Shown here piece after piece: positions 7,762 to 15,689 of a DNA stretch of 25,244 nucleotides. The stretch lies in contig CAYSCH010000100.1 in the NCBI GenBank assembly GCA_964429355.1, forward strand, positions 1-25,244. Reading direction: 5' to 3'. The position numbers and the translations under genes were made by a program. Under the pieces are notes generated by a model, which did not search any database, was not told the origin of the DNA, and saw only the letters and a program-made list of their open reading frames with translations. Position 1 is the first letter of the stretch; every line of letters starts with the position of its first letter. The DNA is from JAAYAY01 sp964429355 (GTDB lineage Bacteria; Planctomycetota; Planctomycetia; Pirellulales; Thermoguttaceae).

Positions 7762-9009
7762 TTACCTGTACTGTTCGCGTTCGAACATGTCGGTGAGCCA
7801 CGCGAAGTGGTTCTTGGGCTTGTCCGGTTGACCCTCGATTTCGTTCAGGCGTTGGCGAGCCTGCAGGGCAGCCGGAGTCTGCGGATACTCGTCGATAATG
7901 GCGTTGTAGTAGATCCTTGCTGCGCCAAAGTGCTCCCGCTTGTCGTAGTACTGAGCGACGATCAGGTCGCGGTTGGCTTTCTCCTCCACGATCTTGTTCT
8001 TGGCTTCGATGATCCTGGGCCGCTCCTCGCCAAGTTCCGGCCCGAACTGGATCAGCGCTTGATCGGCGATCTCACCGGCCTTGTCGAGCGGGCCGGAATC
8101 ATAGTAGCCGCCCTGATAGATTCGTTGCCAGCTCTCGATTCCGAGCAGGTGAGCCTTCATCTGGAACTCGCTTTTGGTGTATTCCGTCCGTATCAGGTCG
8201 TAGTGTCTTGCGGCATCCTCGAAGCGTCCGTGCACGAAGTACGAATTAGCCGTCGCCATGACCGCATCGTCGGCAAGGTGGCCGGTCGGATCGTGCATGC
8301 GAATGTCGTCGTAGGCCTTCAGGGCATATCCCACCGTGTCGGTCCAGGGTCGCGAATCATCGGTCACATTGATGGGCGATCGGAAGGAAGGATCTCGTCG
8401 GGCGCACTCCTCCCAGTAGCGGGCCATGGCGAATAATCGCCTCGTCACTTCGTCCAGGTAGTGGGTGTAATCGTGCTTCTTGAGCAGTTTCTGGTAGGCT
8501 CGGTGCGCATCCGGGTATTCGTCGGCGGCGAAGAAGTTTTCGCCGGCAAGAAAAAGGGCGTCTTCCTCCAGGCTCGAGTCAGGCCAACGTTTCGCGGCGG
8601 CCACGAATTTCTTGCCTGCCTCCTTGTGTTTCTTGGCTCGGGCAAGCTCCTCCGCTTCCTGGAACAGCCCTTTGGCGATACCCTCGTCGGGACCATATCC
8701 CAGCGCGTCGCGAGTCACTCGATACACGTTGGCCGGATCGAGGTCCTCCAGGTCAAAACCATCGCCTTCTTCCTCCGACGATTCCACCACGGCGGCCACG
8801 ACGGCTTCCTCCGAGACTTCGCCAGGCAGAGAGCGATCGACCGAAGCCTGCTGCACCTCGTTGCCGGAAGGGGACGCCGACGCAGACTCGCGCCCAGCGC
8901 CGAAGGTCCCGCCCTCCGATTTGGGGAGCGTGCTGCAGCCGGCCGTTGCTGCAACGAATCCGGCCAGAATCGCCGCGATCCGCAGAGCGTCCAGATTGGT
9001 CCGGGACAT
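7762..9009 (-). CDS. BamD/YfiO-like TPR lipoprotein
   Basis: A 415-residue predicted lipoprotein with lipobox ATAGC (C25), a low-complexity acidic linker (about 30-85), then helical repeats typical of tetratricopeptides. Recognisable units include AKKHKEAGKKFVAAAKRWPD, the EEDALFLAGENFFAADEYPDA-like unit and HFGAARIYYNAIIDEYPQT near the C-terminus (within about 370-395). The pattern of paired helices ending in YP-[TD]-[TS] matches the outer-membrane assembly lipoprotein BamD/YfiO, which feeds beta-barrel proteins to BamA. It is longer than E. coli BamD (245 residues) and has a middle segment without clear repeat signature. A strong Shine-Dalgarno, AGAGGA (9015-9020), lies 5 nt before the ATG. 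The gene is 18 bp after recO and is followed by the LptE-like gene, so two outer-membrane assembly lipoproteins sit together. A generic TPR lipoprotein is the alternative. Confidence 0.75.
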   Translation of the reverse strand: MSRTNLDALRIAAILAGFVAATAGCSTLPKSEGGTFGAGRESASASPSGNEVQQASVDRSLPGEVSEEAVVAAVVESSEEEGDGFDLEDLDPANVYRVTRDALGYGPDEGIAKGLFQEAEELARAKKHKEAGKKFVAAAKRWPDSSLEEDALFLAGENFFAADEYPDAHRAYQKLLKKHDYTHYLDEVTRRLFAMARYWEECARRDPSFRSPINVTDDSRPWTDTVGYALKAYDDIRMHDPTGHLADDAVMATANSYFVHGRFEDAARHYDLIRTEYTKSEFQMKAHLLGIESWQRIYQGGYYDSGPLDKAGEIADQALIQFGPELGEERPRIIEAKNKIVEEKANRDLIVAQYYDKREHFGAARIYYNAIIDEYPQTPAALQARQRLNEIEGQPDKPKNHFAWLTDMFEREQYR

Positions 9010-9027
9010 CCTTGTCCTCTTTTCGTA

Positions 9028-9783
9028 TCAGGTGGCTTCGAGCCGCCCTAAAAATGCGTGCAACCTGGGCTTGCGCCCCAGCAAATGACAGATGAAGTGG
9101 TTCAACAACCCGCGAAGCTCTCCGTGACTTCGTCTGTCAATCTCAATACGCCTCCATCGGTCGTCGTAACTGGCAAACTGGGCCATGATCTTCAGGACCC
9201 CTGCCGACACCGATGCAACCTGCCGCTTGTACTGACGGCAGCGAGGGCACAAAACGCCCCCGTCCAGGAGCCCAAAGCTAATACGTCCGGACATCGGAAT
9301 TGGTTTGGCACACTCCGCGCAACAATCCAACGCAGGCATATGGCCCAGTTCTCGCAACGCACCCAACTCGAAACGCAGCAATCGTTTACTTGCTTCCTCT
9401 CCCGCGGACAGTCCAGCCAGTGTCTCGTCGGCCAGATCGAACAATTCCGGGTGCGGGTCATACTGGTCCGTCATCTCAGCCAGCAATTCTGCGACGTAGT
9501 ATCCGGAATACAGTCCCTCCAGTCCGGGACCAGCAACCCGAAATCGTCGCTGGAGCTTAGCCTCGGTCAACAAATCCAGAGTGTCGGACGATTTTCGGAG
9601 GAAGACTATTCGACAAAGGGCCAGCAGGTCAAGAGCAGAGTCGAACGGACCCTTCAATCGCTTTGCTCCTTTTGCCAGCCCCCCTATTTTCCCGAACTCC
9701 CGCGTGAACAAGGTCACCACGAGGCTCGACTCACTGAAATCGACCTTTCGCAGCACGATTGCGGTGGCTTTTTCGGAGGACAT
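9028..9783 (-). CDS. recO: DNA repair protein RecO
   Basis: Mediator of RecF-pathway recombination that helps RecA load onto SSB-covered DNA. From the ATG at 9783 it has 251 residues. Seen: the N-terminal OB fold beginning KATAIVLRKVDFSESS, with a GGLAKGAKR motif (about 34-42), a helical middle, and a four-cysteine zinc site: C155/C158 in CCAEC and C179/C182 in CPRC. A TTG start at 9804 overlapping the stop of the upstream gene (TTGA) would add seven residues and is possible, but the conserved family start fits the ATG. The gene order ybeY, corC-like, recO resembles the ybeY-era-recO neighbourhoods of many bacteria. It is followed 18 bp later by the BamD-like gene. Confidence 0.95.
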   Translation of the reverse strand: MSSEKATAIVLRKVDFSESSLVVTLFTREFGKIGGLAKGAKRLKGPFDSALDLLALCRIVFLRKSSDTLDLLTEAKLQRRFRVAGPGLEGLYSGYYVAELLAEMTDQYDPHPELFDLADETLAGLSAGEEASKRLLRFELGALRELGHMPALDCCAECAKPIPMSGRISFGLLDGGVLCPRCRQYKRQVASVSAGVLKIMAQFASYDDRWRRIEIDRRSHGELRGLLNHFICHLLGRKPRLHAFLGRLEAT

Positions 9784-9800
9784 TGCATGTAAGGCAGCCG

Positions 9801-11099
9801 TCAAGAGACCTTTTCGCGTCGGTCACTGTCGAGAGTCTCGATTCTCACACGTTCGATGCGTCGCCGCGTGGCTTCGACAACGGTGAAGCGAACGTTCTGG
9901 CGGATGAGTTCCTCCCCCTCGACCGGCACGTGTCCGAGTTCTGTGAAGATGTAGCCGGCGATCGTATCGAAATCTCCGTCCTCGGGCAAATCGAGGTCCA
10001 GCCGTTCATTGATCTCGTCGATGTGGACCTTTCCCAGAGCCTCCGCGAGATGGTCGTCGAGAAGCCGGATTCCGTCGACCAGATCCTTGTCGTACTCGTC
10101 CACGATCTCGCCGACGATCTCTTCGAGAACGTCTTCCATGGTGACCAGGCCGGAAACTCCGCCGTATTCATCCAACACCACGACCATGTGTGTTCGGTCC
10201 CGCTGGAACTCCTGGAGCAGGACGTCGACCGGCTTGGTCTCGGGCACGAAATTCGGTTCGCGAAGCAGTGAGGTCCAGGGGACTCTGGGTTGATCGGGAC
10301 CCTTGGCCAGTTCCGGCAACAGGTCCTTGGCGTAGAGAATGCCGACGATGTCGTCGCGCGTTTTTTCGTGGACGGGGATACGAGTGTGCCCCACTTTGAC
10401 TACGAAATCGAGGGCTTCTTGCCAGCTCAACGAGCGGGGAATCGACACCATGTCGGTACGGGGAGTCATGATCTCCGACACGACCACGTCGCTGAGCTGA
10501 ATCACTCCCTCGATCATCTCCCGCGCATCCTCTTCGATCGCGCCTTCCCGATGCCCTTCGGTGACGATCGTGCGGATTTCGTCCTCGAACGACTCCTCAT
10601 CGGGATTGTCCTGCTTGCGATTCGCCAGGCGATGGAACACCATGTCGACGAAGTGGGCACCAAACACAAGGGGCGAGGCAAGGAGATTCACAATGCCCCA
10701 GAGAGGCCACGTGACGAAAAGAAACGGTTCGGCCCAAAGCCGGGCAACCGTCCACGGGATCCAGATCTCGAACACCAGCAGGATGGCGAAGCAGGCCCCG
10801 ACGGCAATGAGCGCCTGGCCCCCGTCGGGCGCAGCGGCGTCGTAGAATCCCAGACGCGACCAGCGAAGGATGGCAGCCACCGTCACCACCGTCCCCAGAA
10901 CCTGAAAGGTCTCGGCAGCCAGCGCGAAACGGTCATAACGCTTGAGAATATCTCCTAGTCGCCGCGGGGCACCTCTTCGGCGACAAACCTCCTCCATTTC
11001 GTGGCGTGAGAAGCCAGCCAACGATCGTGCGCCAATCGCCGCAAAACAAGTCAGCAACATTGCGGTCAAGGCGATCCAGAACATGCAATCAACGGTCAT
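9801..11099 (-). CDS. CNNM/CorC-type CBS-domain membrane protein (hemolysin family)
   Basis: A 432-residue membrane protein of the HlyC/CorC (UPF0053) family, linked in other bacteria to magnesium or cobalt export. Domains: CNNM transmembrane domain with hydrophobic helices at about 6-22, 65-80, 95-116 and 128-148; a CBS pair with the family motif VVSEIMTPRTDMVSI (206-220) and MVVVLDEYGGVSGLVTMEDV (305-324); a C-terminal CorC/HlyC domain (about 350-425) containing GDFDTIAGYIF. The start is the ATG at 11099; GGAGG lies 14 nt upstream (11114-11118), a long spacing. The frame is open farther upstream but that part overlaps ybeY and has no family likeness. The stop overlaps a possible recO start. 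The neighbouring ybeY in other bacteria is often paired with a corC-like gene (ybeX), which supports the call. Confidence 0.92.
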   Translation of the reverse strand: MTVDCMFWIALTAMLLTCFAAIGARSLAGFSRHEMEEVCRRRGAPRRLGDILKRYDRFALAAETFQVLGTVVTVAAILRWSRLGFYDAAAPDGGQALIAVGACFAILLVFEIWIPWTVARLWAEPFLFVTWPLWGIVNLLASPLVFGAHFVDMVFHRLANRKQDNPDEESFEDEIRTIVTEGHREGAIEEDAREMIEGVIQLSDVVVSEIMTPRTDMVSIPRSLSWQEALDFVVKVGHTRIPVHEKTRDDIVGILYAKDLLPELAKGPDQPRVPWTSLLREPNFVPETKPVDVLLQEFQRDRTHMVVVLDEYGGVSGLVTMEDVLEEIVGEIVDEYDKDLVDGIRLLDDHLAEALGKVHIDEINERLDLDLPEDGDFDTIAGYIFTELGHVPVEGEELIRQNVRFTVVEATRRRIERVRIETLDSDRREKVS

Positions 11100-11140
11100 G
11101 ACGGGGGGATGAACCTCCCAAGGGCATCTGAGGGGATGAG

Positions 11141-11628
11141 TCAGGATTCGTCGGTATCCTGCCAGGGCGGAACCATACCGAAACGAGCCAGGTAGTGGCA
11201 TTCACGGACTCGCATCTCCTGGCGATCTGAGTCGCTTTGGTCGTCGTAGCCCGTCAGGTGGAGTNNNNNNNNNNTGTACCGTGCACGACATACAATAGCA
11301 GCTCGTTTTCGGCCGGCCAGCCCAGTTCCGCGGCAGCGCCTCGCGCTGTGTCGGCGCTGACGATCACTTCGCCGTCCAGACAGTCTCCGTCCCGATCGAA
11401 AACAAAGCTGATCACGTCCGTCGGATAGTCGTGGTTCAAATGTTGCCGGTTGATCGCGTGGATCGTCGGGTCGTCGACAACCGCCAGGCTGACCTGGCCG
11501 CGGGAGATTCCCTCGCCGGCCAGAATCTCCGAAACGGTTTGGCGAATCAACGCCTCATCGATCGTAACGGCCGATTGTTCATTGGCGATCTCGATGGTCG
11601 GTTCAGTATCCAACGACGGTTCTCTCAC
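11141..11628 (-). CDS. ybeY: Endoribonuclease YbeY, interrupted by a 10-N assembly gap
   Basis: Zinc-dependent RNase acting in 16S rRNA maturation and ribosome quality control. The start is a GTG at 11628 overlapping the pgpH stop (GTGA). The 5' part reads to VVHGT; after the N block the frame continues LHLTGYDD and ends with TGA at 11141. The family motif HGxLHLxGYDH needs exactly one residue between HG and LHL, which is the T already present, so no codon is missing. Across the gap the two halves are in different frames as drawn; removing the 10 Ns and one duplicated T restores one 477-nt frame of 158 residues, the usual YbeY length. The last motif position is D instead of H. The first two histidines are visible, and DVISF, typical of the family, is present in the N-terminal half. 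Confidence 0.92.
11265..11274. other. Assembly gap (10 Ns) inside ybeY
   Basis: Ten unknown bases. Frame and motif logic indicate that no sequence is missing and that the flanking contig ends overlap by one T. Confidence 0.95.
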
Positions 11629-13910
11629 GCAGGTTTCTGGTCGGGGTACTTGATTCGGCCGTGGTAGTTGGCAATCAGCGACTTGATCATGCTGTCCTCC
11701 ACGGTCCGCAGCTCGCGCAACGTGAGGCCGCTCTCGTCGAACTGGCCGTCCTCCAATTTACGTTCAGCGATTTCTCGGACGAGAGCCTCGATCCGGGCCG
11801 GCCCTGGTTCGACCAGCGAGCGGCAGGCGCTTTCGGCCGCGTCGGCCAACATGAGCACGGCCGTCTCCTTGATCTGGGGCTTCGGCCCAGGATAGCGGAA
11901 CGACGATTCCTCGACTTCCCCGCCATCCGGGTCGTTCTGCTTCTGCTCGCTCGCACGGCCGTAGAAATACTCGACGAGCGTCGTACCGTGGTGTTGTTCG
12001 ATGAAGTCGATAATCGGCCCGGGCAGCCGGTGCTGCCGCGCCAGGTCGGCTCCGTCCTTGATGTGTGCAACGATGACCAGCGTACTCATCTGGGGGACGA
12101 GCGATTCGTGGCGATTCTCGTTGGGGGGTTGATTCTCGATGAAGTAGTTTGGCTTGAGCATCTTGCCGATGTCATGGAAGTAGGCTCCAACGCGGGCCAG
12201 CAGGCCCCTGGCTCCAATGGCGTCGGCAGCGGCCTCGGCCATCGCTCCCACCGTGATCGAATGGTTGTAGGTGCTCGGTGCCCGGCGGACCAACTCCTGC
12301 AGCAGCGGGTGCGACACGTCGCCTAAATGGAGCAGACTCATGTCGGTCAACACGCCGAACAGCCTTTCAACAAACGGCAGCAACCCATGCATGACAAAAC
12401 CGGCGGCGATCGTCCACATCGCGTTGCGACCCGCAATTGCCAGGAGATCCAGGGAGAACGGCTGCGAGGCCAAACGCCCTGCGACTAGGGTGAGCAGAAA
12501 GGCGGCGATCGCAGCATACAATCCTACGAAAATCAGCTTGCTGCGGCTTCGAATGCGGTTCAACTGCAGCACCGCAGCCGCGGCAACTCCCCACAGGACG
12601 TAAAGGGCGCCCACGCCCTGCCCGGTGCCGACTACGACCACCAGTGCCGCCGTTCCCGCCGCCAACAGCGACAACTGCCGGTCGAAGGCGATCGAGAGAA
12701 CCTGTCCGAGCAGGAGAATGGGAATCAACTCGGCACGCCAAGCATCGTCCGAGGCCCAGACTGCGGCGCCCACGGCGATCACCAACAGCGAAGCCACGAG
12801 CGAGAGTCGCCGGAGGTCCTCCAGAAGGAGCGGATGGTGCGAAGAAAGATAGATTCCCCAGAGTGCCAGAACGGTTCCAAACAACGTGTAGGCGGCCAGA
12901 AATCGTGAGAGTTTCTGATGGAGCGGTTCAGCGAGTCTGAATGCCTCGTGCTCCCGTCGCAGTAACTCCAATTGCTCGCCCATGAGCACAGTCCCCGCGG
13001 CAACAACGCGTTCCCCCGGCTCGTACTCGATGGTTGCCGCGTCGACAGCCGCGACCGCTTTGTCCAAGGCGGCTTTCGTCGCTGCTTCGTCCAGAACCAG
13101 CGTGTCGGGCAGGTTCGTGCGTATCCATGCGAACACGAAATCCGTCACTCCTGAAAGTTGCTGCTCGGGGAGATGGTATTCCAGTCGCTGACGCAGCGGT
13201 GTGGCATTGCCGATCAGCACGTCCTCAATGCTCACGACTGTTCCCTGTTGATCCTGGGAAGATTGACGGACGACGATCCGGCCGCGATGTCCTTCTCCAA
13301 AGCGTTCTTCTGCTTCCTTCTTCGTGATCGATCGAAGAAGCCCGGACGAGTCGTATTCCTCAATCGCCTTGTGGACGGCACCGGCAAAACGTTTCAGGTC
13401 CTCGTCACCGGCAAGCATTTTGCGGAACAGGTCAAACCCTTCGCGAAGCTCCTTCTCGCTCGGCGTCCGTTCGGGTGTCGCCGGCATGAACCCTTTCCAG
13501 GCCTCGGCACGAGCCAATTCGTCGTACGAGGGCGCCGCCAGAAATTCCAGCACCGTGTTGCGCAGGGTCTCTTCCATCCGGACGAGCGGTTCCTGATCGC
13601 GAACAAAAATGTAGGGGACCTGCCAGCGAGCACGATCCTGACGGGCTCGCGTTTCTGCCAGATTGTTGACGGAGAAACCAACCCGGGTCGTGATGTCGCG
13701 GGGCGAACGGAGGCCCGATCGGTAGGGGAAGGGAAGCTCCCAAGCTCGCACAACCACACATAGCAGCAGGGCCGTCGCGGCAGCCAGGCCGATTCGTACG
13801 ATAACGTCCGGATGACGCATGTTTGTCAACACGCGCTCCCAGTGATTCGGCGGGAGTTCGAGCGCCGCAACCCGGTCCAAGCGTTTTCGTTTTTTGCCGC
13901 CAATAGCCAT
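11625..13910 (-). CDS. pgpH: 7TM-HD family cyclic-di-AMP phosphodiesterase (PgpH/YqfF-like)
   Basis: A 761-residue membrane protein with the architecture of PgpH, which hydrolyses c-di-AMP in Firmicutes. Domains in order: first TM (about 38-56); a large extracytoplasmic 7TMR-HDED region (about 60-330); seven TM helices (about 336-520); a cytoplasmic HD domain with YNHS (H550), YFHDIGKM (H579, D580), AHIKDG (H616) and EQHHGT (H640, H641). All metal-site histidines of the HD family are present. The substrate is inferred from the family; I see no cyclase or c-di-AMP riboswitch in the window. The start is the ATG at 13910, 28 bp after phoH, and the stop overlaps the ybeY GTG. The order phoH-pgpH-ybeY is widely conserved in bacteria. 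Confidence 0.94.
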   Translation of the reverse strand: MAIGGKKRKRLDRVAALELPPNHWERVLTNMRHPDVIVRIGLAAATALLLCVVVRAWELPFPYRSGLRSPRDITTRVGFSVNNLAETRARQDRARWQVPYIFVRDQEPLVRMEETLRNTVLEFLAAPSYDELARAEAWKGFMPATPERTPSEKELREGFDLFRKMLAGDEDLKRFAGAVHKAIEEYDSSGLLRSITKKEAEERFGEGHRGRIVVRQSSQDQQGTVVSIEDVLIGNATPLRQRLEYHLPEQQLSGVTDFVFAWIRTNLPDTLVLDEAATKAALDKAVAAVDAATIEYEPGERVVAAGTVLMGEQLELLRREHEAFRLAEPLHQKLSRFLAAYTLFGTVLALWGIYLSSHHPLLLEDLRRLSLVASLLVIAVGAAVWASDDAWRAELIPILLLGQVLSIAFDRQLSLLAAGTAALVVVVGTGQGVGALYVLWGVAAAAVLQLNRIRSRSKLIFVGLYAAIAAFLLTLVAGRLASQPFSLDLLAIAGRNAMWTIAAGFVMHGLLPFVERLFGVLTDMSLLHLGDVSHPLLQELVRRAPSTYNHSITVGAMAEAAADAIGARGLLARVGAYFHDIGKMLKPNYFIENQPPNENRHESLVPQMSTLVIVAHIKDGADLARQHRLPGPIIDFIEQHHGTTLVEYFYGRASEQKQNDPDGGEVEESSFRYPGPKPQIKETAVLMLADAAESACRSLVEPGPARIEALVREIAERKLEDGQFDESGLTLRELRTVEDSMIKSLIANYHGRIKYPDQKPA

Positions 13911-13938
13911 GGTTCAGATCTTTGCTCGCACCAATGGA

Positions 13939-14931
13939 TCACTTGCCCGACCGGGGAGCATGAGGTTGCCTTACAGATCCCCCCGGCGCTGGTCGTCGAC
14001 GAGTCCCGCGTTCATATGCGTCGACGATTTCCTGGACCAGTCGGTGCCGCACGATGTCCGTCCGAGACAGTTTCACCGCCTCGATGCCCTCGATCCCACG
14101 GAGCCGCTCCAACGCGTCCGTCAGACCGCTCTGGGTCTCACGCGGCAGATCCACTTGAGTCGTGTCCCCGGAAACGACGATCTTCGAACCCGTGCCCATC
14201 CGTGTCAGAAACATCTTCATCTGCGACACGGTCGTATTCTGGGCTTCGTCGAGAATGATGAACGCGTCGTTGAGGGTCCGCCCTCGCATGTAGGCCAACG
14301 GGATCACCTCGATCAGGTCCTCCTCCATGTATCGCCGAATCATGTCGTGCTCCATCATCTCCCGCAGGGCGTCGAAGAGGGGACGCAGGTAGGGATTGAT
14401 CTTGGCTTGCAGGTCGCCCGGCAGGAATCCCAGGCTCTCGCCTGCCTCGACCGCTGGTCGCACCAACACGATCTTGCGGATTCGATCTGCTTTCAGATCA
14501 CCGGCGGCCATCGCCACCGCCAGGTAGGTCTTTCCCGTCCCGGCGGGGCCCACGCAGAAAACGAGATTGTTCTGGCGTATCGCTTCCAGGTAGCGGCTCT
14601 GACCGGCCGTGCGCGGTCGGACCATACGGCCGTTGTAAACCTCGATGGGACGGACGCTGGAAACCGTGCTGCCCGCCGCAAGTTCGGCTAGGGCCCGGGA
14701 AACGTCCGCAGCCTCCAAGCTTCCATCTCGCCGGGCCTGATTGTTCAATCGTTCGAGGAGCTCCGTCGCCCGGGCAACTGCAACCGATTCCCCTTCGACC
14801 GTCACGCGACCGTCATGGACATGGATGCTCACCCCCAGCGTTTCTCGAATGGCGCGCATGTGCTGGTCTCGCGCTCCAAACAGAACCAGGAGCGCGTCCG
14901 AACTTACGATCGATATGGTGGCTTCACTCAT
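13939..14931 (-). CDS. phoH: PhoH-like ATPase
   Basis: Cytoplasmic P-loop ATPase (PhoH/PhoL family), often tied to RNA metabolism and encoded next to ybeY. From the ATG at 14931 it has 330 residues. Seen: an N-terminal KH-like part (about 5-65), the PhoH core with Walker A GPAGTGKT (128-135), a VRPAVEAGESLGFLPGD stretch (157-173) typical of the family, Walker B FIILDEAQN (224-232; D228, E229) and an SGDTTQVDLP sensor motif (254-263). A GTG 18 nt upstream is an alternative start. Neither start has a strong Shine-Dalgarno. The C-terminal tail after about residue 310 is basic, glycine/proline-rich and unlike the core. It heads the phoH-pgpH-ybeY run. Confidence 0.96.
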   Translation of the reverse strand: MSEATISIVSSDALLVLFGARDQHMRAIRETLGVSIHVHDGRVTVEGESVAVARATELLERLNNQARRDGSLEAADVSRALAELAAGSTVSSVRPIEVYNGRMVRPRTAGQSRYLEAIRQNNLVFCVGPAGTGKTYLAVAMAAGDLKADRIRKIVLVRPAVEAGESLGFLPGDLQAKINPYLRPLFDALREMMEHDMIRRYMEEDLIEVIPLAYMRGRTLNDAFIILDEAQNTTVSQMKMFLTRMGTGSKIVVSGDTTQVDLPRETQSGLTDALERLRGIEGIEAVKLSRTDIVRHRLVQEIVDAYERGTRRRPAPGGSVRQPHAPRSGK

Positions 14932-15247
14932 GGTCCCAATAGCAAACACGGCGTCGGCTCCAGGGAACCAACGCCTTCAGATCTGCACAATTGCGGCAGT
15001 TTGTCTCTCCCAACATTCTACATCATTCACGCCCAAGTCCACGCCCTCCGAACGGACAGGAGAAAGAATACCACCAGTTAGAGGGGCAGCAACAGGAGGA
15101 TCGTAAGAGTTGGGGAGGCCGTGCGCGGATAGGCAATTATGTCGATGCTGCCGCGATCTGCCTGGCTGACTGGGATTCCAGCTTCTAGACGCGCCGAAAT
15201 ACGATCCCGGCCCCAAAGCCCACAAACGGCCCATTGTCTCGGATCGG
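14932..15247. other. Intergenic region upstream of phoH
   Basis: About 316 bp without a supported gene. On the minus strand a TTGCTG followed after 16 bp by TATTCT might serve as a promoter for phoH, but both boxes are poor. No clear terminator for the zinc-ribbon gene is visible. Confidence 0.5.
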
Positions 15248-15586
15248 TCAGCCAAAATCACCCACCCCGCCAATATAATGGTGACAATAGGGACAGATGT
15301 GTGTTTCGGCCTCGATTTCGCGCTCACAACTCATGCAGCGACGCATCTCCACCTTCGACTTCTCTTCGGCTGGGGCGTCAAGCGGACTATTGGGTCGTAC
15401 CAACTGCGACTTGCCCGGATCGTAAGGCCCGATCACCTGGAGAATATCGCTCTCATCGATCGACTCTTGCCTCGGCTCGGGCACGGTTACCCTTGCCTTG
15501 CAGGTCGGACAGAGCCCAGTCTTGCCGGCCAGCGAGTCGCTAACACGAAGCGTATGCCCGTTAGGACACGTCACCTTGATAGCCAT
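15248..15586 (-). CDS. Small double zinc-ribbon protein, function unknown
   Basis: A 112-residue soluble protein with two separate zinc-ribbon-like modules joined by an acidic linker. The N-terminal module begins CPNGHTLRVSDSLAGKTGL and closes with CPTC: the common planctomycete/myxobacterial form C-P-x-G-H, then SLAGK, then CPxC. The C-terminal module is CMSC followed ten residues later by CPYC, a classical four-cysteine ribbon. No TM or catalytic motif is visible. The ATG at 15586 is chosen because GGAGAG lies just upstream and the first zinc motif follows at once; the frame is open 15 codons further. It lies 103 bp after cdsA, and a TATGAT at 15653-15658 could be a -10 box, but no good -35 accompanies it. 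Zinc binding is inferred; the partner could be nucleic acid or protein. Confidence 0.78.
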   Translation of the reverse strand: MAIKVTCPNGHTLRVSDSLAGKTGLCPTCKARVTVPEPRQESIDESDILQVIGPYDPGKSQLVRPNSPLDAPAEEKSKVEMRRCMSCEREIEAETHICPYCHHYIGGVGDFG

Positions 15587-15689
15587 CGACTCTCTCTCCA
15601 AAGCGTCAGGCGATTTGTGGCCTCGAACCACATCGGTGTGAGGATAAAGACTATCATAATGTGTGGAAGTGGTCGAGAAAACCGCTTTT

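Noticed and set aside
11100..11201. Longer start for the corC-like gene
   Set aside because: Would overlap the 3' end of ybeY and adds 34 residues with no family match before the first TM.
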